From positions 62,001 through 126,000 of the forward strand of contig CAMRUG010000001.1 of NCBI GenBank assembly GCA_947053925.1: a stretch of 64,000 bases of DNA, written 5' to 3'. Shown here one piece after another: positions 44,362 to 51,833 of the stretch. A model generated the notes under the pieces. That model saw only the letters and a list, made by a program, of their open reading frames with translations. It did not search any database and was not told the origin of the DNA. This stretch comes from an uncultured Clostridia bacterium. Lineage in GTDB: Bacteria > Bacillota > Clostridia > Christensenellales > CAG-314. The number at the start of each line of letters is the position of its first letter. The first letter of the stretch is position 1. The position numbers were made by a program, and so were the translations under genes.

Positions 44362-44377
44362 CTGATAGGAGAAAATT

Positions 44378-46075
44378 TTGAAAGATTACAAACAAATTAT
44401 TGCAAACAAAATCAATGCTCCGCTTGAAAAAGCGGAGTTAGTTTCGTATATAACCGAAACAGCCGACGACAATTTCGGCGATTACGCTTTTCCTTGTTTT
44501 AAATTGGCAAAAACTATGCGTATGTCGCCCGTTGCCATTGCCGAAAAACTTGCGGCAGAAATAACTTGCGACGAAGATATAGTTAAGGCAGAAGCCGTCA
44601 ACGGTTACTTAAACTTTTTTATAAACCGCAAGGAATTTATTACCGACGTTATAGGAGAAGTTTTAAGCCAAGAAGAAAACTACGGCAACGATACCGTCGG
44701 ACAGGGCAAAACGGTATGTATCGATTACAGTTCGGTAAATATCTGTAAGTCTTTCCATATAGGACATTTGTCAACTACGGCGATAGGCAGTAGTTTGTAC
44801 AAAATTTACAAGGCTTTGGGCTACAATGTGGTCGGCATCAATCATTTGGGCGATTACGGTACGCAATTCGGCAAAATGATAGTTGCGTACAAGTTGTGGG
44901 GAGATTATGACAAAGTACAGCGTGAGGGCGTTGCCGAATTACAGCGTTTGTATGTTAAGTTCCATCAAGAAGAAGCTGACAAGCCCGAATTGACCGAACA
45001 GGCACGTCAATGGTTTGTTAAAATCGAACAGGGCGACGAAGAAGCAAAAAGTCTTTTTGAAATGTTCAAAGAAATAACTTTAAACGACGTCAAGGAGATT
45101 TACAAGCGTCTAAACGTAAATTTTGACAGTTGGAACGGCGAAAGTTTCTATAACGACAAAATGGACGCGCCGCTAAATATGCTAAGAGAAAAAGGTTTGA
45201 TTACCGAAAGTCAAGGCGCGCAGATAGTGGATTTAAAGGACTACGATATGCCTCCTTGTCTGCTTGTGAAAGCCGACGGAAGCAGTTTGTACGCCACTCG
45301 TGATATTGCCGCCGCAGTTTGGCGCAAAAACGAATACAACTTCGATAAGTGTCTGTATGTAGTTGCATATCAGCAAAACTTGCACTTTAAACAATTTTTC
45401 AAAGTACTTGAACTTGCAGGACTGCCTTGGGCAAAAGACCTTGTTCACGTTGCTTACGGTATGGTAAGTTTGGAAGACGGCGCAATGTCTACGCGTAAGG
45501 GTAACGTAGTGCTTTTACGCGACGTAATAAACAAAGCCGTTTCTAAATCTCTCGAAACGATAATTGCCAAAAACCCCGATTTGGAAGACAAAGAAAAAGT
45601 TGCCGAACAGGTTGGTGTGGGCGCAGTACTGTTTTCCGCTCTCGAAAACAGCAAAATTAAGGATATCACTTTTACTTTTGACAGGGTGTTGAATTTTGAC
45701 GGAGAAACTGCTCCGTACTTGCAATATACTTGTTCAAGGTGTAATTCTATTATAGAAAAGTCGGGTATGTCTCGGTTTACGCGTATAGCGCACGATATCC
45801 GCGCTTTGGATAATATCGAAACTCTTAGACTGTGCAAACTGCTTAAAGCGTTTCCCGAAACGGTCAAGGACGCGGCATACAAATACGAACCGAGTTTGAT
45901 TTCCGGTTTGCTTATAGACATAGCGCAAGCATTTAACAGGTTTTATATTGCGCACCGCGTACTGTCCGATAATTTATCCGAACAAAACGCACGGCTGACG
46001 GTTGTCGAAGCCACAGCCGTTACGTTACGCAAGGGTCTGTCGCTATTGGGTATTGAAACGCCGTACAAAATGTAA
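44378..46075 (+). CDS. argS: Arginyl-tRNA synthetase
   Basis: Class I synthetase charging tRNA-Arg, 565 residues. N-terminal Add-1-type domain (LEKAELVSYITETADDNFGD), HIGH motif as SFHIGHLSTTAIG, the SSVNICK leader typical of ArgRS, ATRDIAA, the KMSKS counterpart MSTRKGNVV (ArgRS often lacks the canonical Lys) and a DALR anticodon-binding domain beginning near QYTCSRCNSI. Start is TTG at 44378 behind ATAGGAG. Probably read through from gyrA. Confidence 0.95.
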   Translation: MKDYKQIIANKINAPLEKAELVSYITETADDNFGDYAFPCFKLAKTMRMSPVAIAEKLAAEITCDEDIVKAEAVNGYLNFFINRKEFITDVIGEVLSQEENYGNDTVGQGKTVCIDYSSVNICKSFHIGHLSTTAIGSSLYKIYKALGYNVVGINHLGDYGTQFGKMIVAYKLWGDYDKVQREGVAELQRLYVKFHQEEADKPELTEQARQWFVKIEQGDEEAKSLFEMFKEITLNDVKEIYKRLNVNFDSWNGESFYNDKMDAPLNMLREKGLITESQGAQIVDLKDYDMPPCLLVKADGSSLYATRDIAAAVWRKNEYNFDKCLYVVAYQQNLHFKQFFKVLELAGLPWAKDLVHVAYGMVSLEDGAMSTRKGNVVLLRDVINKAVSKSLETIIAKNPDLEDKEKVAEQVGVGAVLFSALENSKIKDITFTFDRVLNFDGETAPYLQYTCSRCNSIIEKSGMSRFTRIAHDIRALDNIETLRLCKLLKAFPETVKDAAYKYEPSLISGLLIDIAQAFNRFYIAHRVLSDNLSEQNARLTVVEATAVTLRKGLSLLGIETPYKM

Positions 46076-46400
46076 GTCGCTCGTGTGTATCCGTTTTAAC
46101 TTCGCGCTTCGCGAGGCGTAATTGTCGCTCGTGCATTCCGCTTTTTATTCCGATTCACTTGCGTTCATAGTCAAAAAAGCCGAACACACTCGCTCCTATC
46201 ATAAAGCGGAGGAACATTATTTAAAATTTGTCGCTCGTGTATTTACACAAAAACGGCTTCACTGCGCTACGCTTGTTGCAGATTGTTTTAGTTGCGAATG
46301 CACTCGCTCTCGGTATCACAAGGTTGAGTTTATTTGAACTTTGTCGCTCGTGCGAACGCACTCGCTCTCGTAATAAAGCGGAAAGGACAATTATTTAAAC
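46076..46400. repeat. Degenerate tandem intergenic repeats of about 106-113 bp
   Basis: GTCGCTCGTG occurs at 46076, 46124, 46230 and 46343; CACTCGCTC at 46187, 46301 and 46359; and the linker ATAAAGCGGA..GGA..ATTATTTAAA..TTTG at about 46201-46229 and 46373-46402. Units of 106 and 113 bases are clear between 46124 and 46343. No coding frame is preserved across units. The sequence class resembles REP/BIME-type extragenic repeats. Confidence 0.65.
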
Positions 46401-46499
46401 TTTGTAGTTCGCATACATACAATTTACTTGGACTTCGTTATATGGTACTTTACAAACTGTATCTTTGCCGTTTCAGACCTAAACCTATGTTAATATGAG

Positions 46500-46527
46500 T
46501 TGACAAAACGCAGATATAGGATATAAT
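46500..46527 (+). promoter_or_regulatory. cvpA promoter giving a leaderless transcript
   Basis: TTGACA (46500-46505), 16-base spacer, TATAAT (46522-46527). The ATG begins at 46534, the expected +1. Confidence 0.8.
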
Positions 46528-46533
46528 AAAAAT

Positions 46534-47064
46534 ATGAATGTACTTGACTATATAATTTTAGCCGCCGTTGTGCTGGGTATCGTTTTCGGCATAATTAAAG
46601 GGTTTTTAAAATTGCTTTTCTCTGTTTTGGGCGTGTTTGTCGTATCCATCGGAACGGCTACTGCCGCGCCCTATGTACAGAAGTGGTTTGAAAAATCAAT
46701 CGAAAACGAATACACCCGCGCAGTAGTAGCAATGATAATCGCTTTGGTCGTAATCTTGGTAGTATATATTTTGTTGGCATTGCTTGTAACAAAACTACTT
46801 ACCAAAAACAAAACTATAAACGTTGTCAACCGTCTTGTGGGCGGCTTGATAGGCGTTGTAATGGTTTATATGATTTTTGCGGTAATTACAGCATTGATAA
46901 TAAACACCTCTCCCGAGTTTTTAAAACATATCAAAGACGGTATAGGCAGCGAATTCGTCAACAGTTGGATTGTACAGCATATTTACAAAAACAACTTTTT
47001 CGGCAAATGGATAATTGAAGATATAGCGTTAAAACTTCTTAATACCGTTAAGCCTGCGGGTTAA
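46534..47064 (+). CDS. cvpA: CvpA-family membrane protein
   Basis: A 176-residue protein with four hydrophobic helices: LDYIILAAVVLGIVFGIIKG (the family opening, with the GxxxG turn), FSVLGVFVVSIG, VVAMIIALVVILVVYILLAL and LVGGLIGVVMVYMIFAV. The NRLVGGLIG segment is the second CvpA signature. CvpA is needed for colicin V production in E. coli and affects envelope integrity; the molecular role is unknown. No Shine-Dalgarno; the promoter places the transcript start at the AUG. Confidence 0.9.
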   Translation: MNVLDYIILAAVVLGIVFGIIKGFLKLLFSVLGVFVVSIGTATAAPYVQKWFEKSIENEYTRAVVAMIIALVVILVVYILLALLVTKLLTKNKTINVVNRLVGGLIGVVMVYMIFAVITALIINTSPEFLKHIKDGIGSEFVNSWIVQHIYKNNFFGKWIIEDIALKLLNTVKPAG

Positions 47065-47076
47065 ATATTGATTTAT

Positions 47077-47120
47077 ATGCGTCCTTAAATTTTTACAAAA
47101 CTTAACGGGCGCATTTTTTA
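47077..47120 (+). terminator. Intrinsic terminator after cvpA
   Basis: ATGCGTCC (47077-47084) with GGGCGCAT (47107-47114), one G-U pair, internal TTAA/TTAA pairing, then TTTTTT. Confidence 0.8.
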
Positions 47121-47296
47121 TGCGGCAATTTTAATAAGGTATACACTTAATTAGATACACGTTAAGCGGAAAACATTTTGCCGCCCATAGAGGTTGTGTT
47201 TTAAGTTGTATGTTGAAGAGCAGTTAAAGCAAGCGCGTTTTTTACATATCACGACAAATAATAAAAAAATTTCATAATAAATGATTAAATATTTGC
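47121..47296. other. Intergenic region upstream of the attenuated exporter operon
   Basis: AT-rich, no gene or motif recognised. Confidence 0.4.
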
Positions 47297-47329
47297 TTGA
47301 CGGGTACGCCTACGGCGTGATAGTATAAT
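47297..47329 (+). promoter_or_regulatory. Promoter of the multidrug ABC exporter leader, with a dyad in its spacer
   Basis: TTGACG (47297-47302) followed by TAGTAT (47321-47326, 18-base spacer) or TATAAT (47324-47329, 21-base spacer). The spacer contains the dyad ACGCC-TAC-GGCGT. If TATAAT is the real -10, the long spacer with a dyad resembles MerR-family-activated drug-resistance promoters. Confidence 0.6.
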
Positions 47330-47352
47330 GTCATAAAAATAAAATACAAGGA

Positions 47353-47436
47353 GGTGAGCAAACGTGAAGAAACTTAATATATGTTACAATCAAAATAATT
47401 TCAACATTGCGGAAGCCGTTTGCTCGCCGATTTTTT
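47353..47436 (+). promoter_or_regulatory. Self-sequestering hairpin spanning the leader mini-ORF, ending in a T run
   Basis: GGTGAGCAAACG (47353-47364) pairs with CGTTTGCTCGCC (47417-47428) over 12 bp with one G-U. The 5' strand covers part of the mini-ORF ribosome binding site and the first base of its start; the 3' strand is its last codons; GATTTTTT follows. It can act as both translation lock and terminator, and a translating ribosome would have to open it. Confidence 0.7.
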
Positions 47437-47438
47437 AA
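47364..47438 (+). CDS. 24-residue leader peptide upstream of the heterodimeric ABC exporter
   Basis: GTG start at 47364, TAA at 47436-47438, preceded at ideal spacing by AAGGAGGTG, the strongest ribosome binding site in the window. The peptide begins KKLNICYNQNNFNIAEAV and ends with CSPIF. It has no run of a single amino acid, which argues against amino-acid sensing and for sensing ribosome inhibition. It sits in the place of bmrB, the leader gene of Bacillus bmrCD, whose ribosome stalling by antibiotics prevents transcription termination. The sequence is not visibly related to BmrB; the analogy is architectural. Confidence 0.65.
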   Translation: MKKLNICYNQNNFNIAEAVCSPIF

Positions 47439-47469
47439 CGTAGCAAAGAAAATAGATTACTGATTTTTA

Positions 47470-47507
47470 GTGCGCTTCCCTAGTTAATACGGAAAGCGCA
47501 TTTTTTT
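47470..47507 (+). terminator. Intrinsic terminator in the exporter leader
   Basis: TGCGCTTCC (47471-47479) with GGAAAGCGCA (47491-47500), one bulged A, then seven T. It lies about 160 bases before the first exporter gene, so read-through must be regulated or partial. Confidence 0.85.
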
Positions 47508-47609
47508 GCATTTCGGCGCATAGTTCAATCGTTAGTTGACGGCTAAAAGTACCGACTCAATAGTTAGTTGATTGATCAGGGCTTATTGTATGTGTTAAAC
47601 TTTCCGTGC

Positions 47610-47645
47610 AGGACTCATTACTCTCAAATTCTGCTTAAGAGTCCT
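47610..47645 (+). promoter_or_regulatory. Third leader hairpin before the exporter genes
   Basis: AGGACTC (47610-47616) with GAGTCCT (47639-47645), 22-base loop, ending eight bases before AAGGA, the Shine-Dalgarno of the first exporter gene. No T run. It may tune translation. Confidence 0.55.
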
Positions 47646-47665
47646 AGGCAGTCAAGGAACTTTTT

Positions 47666-49387
47666 ATGAAGCATTTATTGAAATTTATCAAACCTTTTTA
47701 TAAAGAGATTATATTGCTTATGATACTGTATGCGGCGTCAACGCTGTGCGCGCTGTTTATGCCGTACGTTATGAGTAATATAGTTGAGTTTGGTATAAAG
47801 TTAAACGACTTGAATTACATACTCAAAGAGGGTGCAATAATGATTGCGCTTGCTTTTGCCGCGCTTACTTGTGCGCTAATAACTAACCGTGTTTCAAGCA
47901 ACTTTTCTTCCAAAATTGCCGTTAATATGCGCAAAGTGGTGTTCAACAAGGTAAATACGCTTACTTTCGAACAGTTTTCGGAAATCGGTACAGGCAGTCT
48001 TATTACCCGTACTACGGACGATATAGGCTGGATGGAAGAAACCATTTCGCAAATACCTTACGTTATGATAACCTGTCCTATTATGTTTGTCGGCGGAATT
48101 GCATTGTCCTTTAAAGGCGACTGGGTATTGCCGCTGATATTGCTAGGCGTATCAGTCGTGGTATTGGTTATAACAACGCTCATTACAAGCAGTCTCGAAA
48201 AGCACTGGCAGCGCGGCGACGAGTATACGGACGTACAAAACCGTATGATTCGCGAACGTCTGTCGGGGGTACGCGTTGTTCGCGCTTTCGATAAGGACGC
48301 TTACGAGCACAAACGTACAGCAAAAGCCACAAGCGAAATGTGCAACAGTTTTGTCAAGGCAAATACTATAAGCGGGTTGGTAAGTCCTATTGCGTCGTTG
48401 TTTTTGAACATTGCAACGGTTGTTGTGATATATGTGGGAGCAATACGCGTACAGTCCAGCGCAACACTTAAAGCAGGCGATATTCTTGCAACCATTCAGT
48501 ATATTGCTTTGATTGCAAACGCTGTTTTGGTATTGTCTTGGACAATATCGTTTATTCCGCACGTTAAGGTAAGTATGCGCCGTATTTCTGCTATTTTAAA
48601 TATAGACAATCAAGAAGAAGGCGCATCCGACGGAGAAGTTTTGGACGGAAATATTACGTTTGATGACGTAAGTTTTGCTTACCCCAATGCTGTCGGCAAT
48701 ACGCTAAGCGGTATTTCTATGGATATTAAAAACGGCGAAATCATCGGCATAATCGGCGGTACGGGAAGCGGCAAAAGTACAATAGTCAAGTTACTTTTGG
48801 ATTTTTATTCGACAACTGACGGAAAGCGACTTTTAGGCGGCAAAAATTACGCCGAATTAAATGCCGCAACGGTACGCGATAATATTTCTGTAGCGTTGCA
48901 AAAAAGTATGATTTTTGAAGGTACCGTGGCGGATAACGTACGTATGGGAGACAAGAGCGCAACAGACGAGCAAGTATTGGAAGCGTTGAAAATTGCCCAA
49001 ATGGAAGACTTTGTAAACAGCCATAACGAACGGCTCGACTACAAACTTACTCAGTCGGGAAGTAACATTTCCGGCGGTCAAAAACAGCGTATCAATATTG
49101 CGCGCGCAATAATCAAGCCTGCATCGGTGTATATTTTCGATGACAGTTTTTCTGCATTGGATTATCTGACCGAGGCAAACTTGCGCAAAGAACTCAACAG
49201 GTATCTTAAAGATAAAACACAAATAATAATTACCCAGCGTTCGGCAACGGCAATGCGTTGCGACAAGGTGTATGTCTTAGACAGCGGCAAGGTCGTAGGA
49301 ACGGGCACGCACAAGGAACTGCTTGTAACTTGTCCTACTTACAAGGAAATATACGACAGTCAAATGGGAGGCGGTAACAATGAGTAA
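47666..49387 (+). CDS. ABC exporter half-transporter, degenerate-site subunit (BmrC/TM287-like)
   Basis: A 573-residue fusion of a six-helix export domain (about 1-310) and an ATPase domain. Walker A GGTGSGKSTIV and signature NISGGQKQRINIARA are intact, but the catalytic Glu after Walker B is Asp (VYIFDDSFSALD) and the switch His is Gln (IIITQRSATAM). Such a subunit cannot hydrolyse ATP at its own site, the mark of heterodimeric multidrug exporters. It pairs with the next gene, whose signature ISSGQ completes the degenerate site. Substrates in the family include antibiotics and dyes. Confidence 0.93.
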   Translation: MKHLLKFIKPFYKEIILLMILYAASTLCALFMPYVMSNIVEFGIKLNDLNYILKEGAIMIALAFAALTCALITNRVSSNFSSKIAVNMRKVVFNKVNTLTFEQFSEIGTGSLITRTTDDIGWMEETISQIPYVMITCPIMFVGGIALSFKGDWVLPLILLGVSVVVLVITTLITSSLEKHWQRGDEYTDVQNRMIRERLSGVRVVRAFDKDAYEHKRTAKATSEMCNSFVKANTISGLVSPIASLFLNIATVVVIYVGAIRVQSSATLKAGDILATIQYIALIANAVLVLSWTISFIPHVKVSMRRISAILNIDNQEEGASDGEVLDGNITFDDVSFAYPNAVGNTLSGISMDIKNGEIIGIIGGTGSGKSTIVKLLLDFYSTTDGKRLLGGKNYAELNAATVRDNISVALQKSMIFEGTVADNVRMGDKSATDEQVLEALKIAQMEDFVNSHNERLDYKLTQSGSNISGGQKQRINIARAIIKPASVYIFDDSFSALDYLTEANLRKELNRYLKDKTQIIITQRSATAMRCDKVYVLDSGKVVGTGTHKELLVTCPTYKEIYDSQMGGGNNE

Positions 49388-51173
49388 AACAAAGCCTTCT
49401 CAAAACAAAGTAAAAAAGGAATATTCCGCGTGGCGTACAATTAAAAGACTTGTGCGCGATCTAAAACCTATTGCGTGGGCAATAGCGATTGCGGCGGCCA
49501 TTTGTTGCGTGTCGGTATGGCTAGGTGTACTTGCGCCCGAAATTGTCAACCAACTTACAAATATGATATACGACTACGGCGCGAACGGCGTTGCGATAGA
49601 TATTGAACTTCTGTCCGATTTGTCGGTTAATCTGGCGTTGGCGTATGCGGGTTCGTCTATGCTGCAAATTGCAATGACTGTTCTTATGACTAATATTGCG
49701 TCGCGGTTTTATACCAAAGGTCTGCGTACCCGTATAAGCGACAAACTGCAACGGCTTCCCGTAAGTTTTGTAGACAATACGCCGAACGGCGAAATTTTGT
49801 CGCGTATGATGAATGACGTAGGCAATATGTCAAATACCGTCTATGTAATTATCGAAACTCTGCTAAACGGATTTGTCCGCATAATAGCAATTACTTACTG
49901 CCTGTATGCTATCAACTGGATACTTGCAACCGCGGTTGTGGTGCTTGTTCCGCTTTCGATAGTTCTGTCTGCGTTTATATCTTCTAAAAGCGAAAAGAGC
50001 TGGCACGATTTCCGCAAAGTCAACGGCAATTTGTACGCCTTTATAGAAGAAGATTATACTGGTTTCGATACGGTCAAGGCGTTTAATCTAGAGGACAGAC
50101 AGCGTAAAATCTGCGATGAAATTTCCGAAAACTACCGTCAAAAAGTCCGCCGCGGATACTACTTGTCGGGATTGATTCAGCCCATTATTGCATTGACGAA
50201 CAATATCGCGTATGTTGCCGTTTGTATTGCCGGCGGTTTGCTTGCAATAAACAACATTGTAAAAGTAGGCGACGTTATGGAAGTAATACTGCTTGCCAAA
50301 ATGTTTGCAGGACCGCTTGAAAGTATTGCAAACGGTATGGGCTCCGTACAGCATACGCTTGCCTGCGCTAACCGCGTTTATGCGCTTCTCGACAGAGAAG
50401 AAATGTCTCCTGCAACGTCTGACGAAGTACCTGACGGAAAGGGCGAAGTGGAGTTTAAACACGTTTACTTTGCATATACGCAGGATAAGCCGCTAATAAA
50501 AGACTTGAATCTCAAAGTAAAAGCAGGGCAGAAAGTCGCGCTTGTAGGACCTACGGGCGGAGGCAAAACAACGGTTGTTAACTTACTTATGCGCTTTTAC
50601 GACATCGATAAAGGAACGATTACTATCGACGCTATTGATACTTCAACGATGGACAGGGCAAAACTGCGCGAACAATTCGGTATGGTGTTGCAGGACACTT
50701 GGCTTTTTAACGGTACGGTTTACGATAATATCGCTTACGGCAAGGAAAACGCGACCTTAGAGGAAGTTAAAGCCGCGGCTCGCCAAGCGCACGCCGATAC
50801 CTTTATCGAAACACTGCCGCAAGGGTACGACACGGTTATAAACGAAGAAAGTACCAATATAAGCAGCGGACAAAAGCAACTCTTGACCATTGCCAGAAGT
50901 TACCTTGCCAACCGCAAAATGCTAATTTTGGACGAAGCGACAAGTAACGTAGATACGCGCACGGAAATTCTTATTCAGCGCGCAATGGACGAATTGCTCA
51001 AAGGCCGCACGAGTTTCGTAATTGCGCACCGTTTGTCTACAATCGTAAACTCCGACGTAATTCTGGTAATAAACGACGGCGAAGTCGTCGAACAGGGTAC
51101 GCACAAAGAACTGATGGCGAAAAAAGGTTTTTATACCAAAATTTACAACAGTCAATACGAATTATTGAAGTAA
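49380..51173 (+). CDS. ABC exporter half-transporter, catalytic subunit (BmrD/TM288-like)
   Basis: A 597-residue partner: six-helix export domain (about 20-330) and ATPase with Walker A GPTGGGKTTVVNLLM, Q-loop VLQDTWLFNGTV, Walker B MLILDEATSNVD with the catalytic Glu, and switch His in VIAHRLSTI. Its signature is NISSGQKQLLTIAR, with Ser where Gly is usual, consistent with serving the non-hydrolysing site of the partner. The ATG lies inside the end of the first subunit gene, so both are made in equal amounts. A terminator follows. Confidence 0.94.
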   Translation: MSKTKPSQNKVKKEYSAWRTIKRLVRDLKPIAWAIAIAAAICCVSVWLGVLAPEIVNQLTNMIYDYGANGVAIDIELLSDLSVNLALAYAGSSMLQIAMTVLMTNIASRFYTKGLRTRISDKLQRLPVSFVDNTPNGEILSRMMNDVGNMSNTVYVIIETLLNGFVRIIAITYCLYAINWILATAVVVLVPLSIVLSAFISSKSEKSWHDFRKVNGNLYAFIEEDYTGFDTVKAFNLEDRQRKICDEISENYRQKVRRGYYLSGLIQPIIALTNNIAYVAVCIAGGLLAINNIVKVGDVMEVILLAKMFAGPLESIANGMGSVQHTLACANRVYALLDREEMSPATSDEVPDGKGEVEFKHVYFAYTQDKPLIKDLNLKVKAGQKVALVGPTGGGKTTVVNLLMRFYDIDKGTITIDAIDTSTMDRAKLREQFGMVLQDTWLFNGTVYDNIAYGKENATLEEVKAAARQAHADTFIETLPQGYDTVINEESTNISSGQKQLLTIARSYLANRKMLILDEATSNVDTRTEILIQRAMDELLKGRTSFVIAHRLSTIVNSDVILVINDGEVVEQGTHKELMAKKGFYTKIYNSQYELLK

Positions 51174-51188
51174 CGAATAACGTGAATT

Positions 51189-51225
51189 AAAAAGGGCGAC
51201 GGAAGTTGATTTTCGTCGCCTTTTA
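51189..51225. terminator. Terminator between the exporter and the XRE gene
   Basis: AAAGGGCGACG / CGTCGCCTTTT with a 12-base loop; A and T tails on both sides allow use from either strand. It overlaps the last codon of the convergent XRE gene. Confidence 0.82.
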
Positions 51226-51426
51226 CATATCGTCGCGTAATTCCAACAGATAATCCGTTGATACTTTGTATATTTGCGACAATTTTATTAAGTATTCTAT
51301 AGGTAAGTCTCTTACTCCGTTTTCGTATTGCGAGTAAGTGTTTTGCTTTATCAGTAGCATTTCCGCTAATTTTTGTTGACTGTATCCGTATTCTTCTCGC
51401 AATTCTTTAAGTCTTGGTAGTTTCAT
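51223..51426 (-). CDS. XRE-family (HTH_3) repressor
   Basis: A 67-residue protein consisting of one Cro/CI-type helix-turn-helix domain: RLKELREEYGYSQQKLAEML (helices 1-2), KQNTYSQYENGVR (recognition helix) and IEYLIKLSQIYKVSTDYLL. There is no C-terminal sensor domain. AAGGAT precedes the ATG. It diverges from two small Cys-rich genes, and the region between them carries two near-identical palindromes, ATCTCA-N3-TGAGAT, that suit a dimeric repressor. It probably represses them and perhaps itself; what relieves repression is unknown. Confidence 0.9.
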   Translation of the reverse strand: MKLPRLKELREEYGYSQQKLAEMLLIKQNTYSQYENGVRDLPIEYLIKLSQIYKVSTDYLLELRDDM

Positions 51427-51486
51427 TTATTATCCTTGTAGTTTTGATGCTAATTTAAGTATTTAAAAGATAATTCTATTATAAAA

Positions 51487-51501
51487 ATCTCACAATGAGA
51501 T
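51487..51501. promoter_or_regulatory. Operator 1 for the XRE repressor (predicted)
   Basis: Perfect palindrome ATCTCA-CAA-TGAGAT just upstream of the -35 element of the plus-strand promoter. Its half-sites are the same as those of operator 2; the centres are 25 bases apart. Confidence 0.75.
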
Positions 51502-51502
51502 G

Positions 51503-51531
51503 TTGACATATATCTCATTTTGAGATATATT
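51503..51531 (+). promoter_or_regulatory. Promoter of the Cys-rich gene pair
   Basis: TTGACA (51503-51508), 17-base spacer, TATATT (51526-51531). Operator 1 abuts the -35 and operator 2 fills the spacer, so a bound repressor would block polymerase. Confidence 0.78.
51512..51526. promoter_or_regulatory. Operator 2 for the XRE repressor (predicted)
   Basis: Perfect palindrome ATCTCA-TTT-TGAGAT within the promoter spacer. Confidence 0.75.
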
Positions 51532-51560
51532 TATTCCGTCAATAAATGAGGAGAAAGATT

Positions 51561-51833
51561 ATGGAAAACGACAGAAAAAAGTGTAATTTATGTAAGCAGT
51601 TGCAAAGATTTTTTAAAAAAGGAAGCGTACATTTTAGCAAAACCGATTACGGTTTCTGTTACAGACATAAAAAAATCGTTTATGTAAAGGATACTTGCGA
51701 TAACTTCGAGTATGGTTCTCGCAGGCATATACTTAACAAACATACAAGATACTATCTAGATAAATTATTGTTGGAAATAAGCGCATTGCGTTGTATAATC
51801 GAAGAACAAACAAGGGACTTGACCGATGAATAA
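51561..51833 (+). CDS. Small Cys-rich protein with a C-terminal helix (first of a pair), function unknown
   Basis: A 90-residue protein. N-terminal half has CNLCKQLQ, an aromatic/basic stretch with DYGFCYRHKK, and DTCDNFEYG: four Cys spaced as a probable zinc site. The C-terminal half (YYLDKLLLEISALRCIIEEQ) is a predicted amphipathic helix or coiled coil. ATG 51561 is used because GAGGAG precedes it; the in-frame ATG at 51546 includes that site. The last codons overlap the next gene by eight bases. It resembles its neighbour in motif order, suggesting a duplicated family. Confidence 0.7.
   Translation: MENDRKKCNLCKQLQRFFKKGSVHFSKTDYGFCYRHKKIVYVKDTCDNFEYGSRRHILNKHTRYYLDKLLLEISALRCIIEEQTRDLTDE

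Noticed and set aside
46122..46337. Plus-strand frame within the repeat region
   Set aside because: It spans repeat units without preserving the frame between them and lacks a ribosome binding site.
46076..46400. Regular repeats that might suggest a CRISPR array
   Set aside because: The shared blocks are only about 10 bases, spacing is irregular and over 100 bases, linkers are themselves similar, and no cas gene is present.
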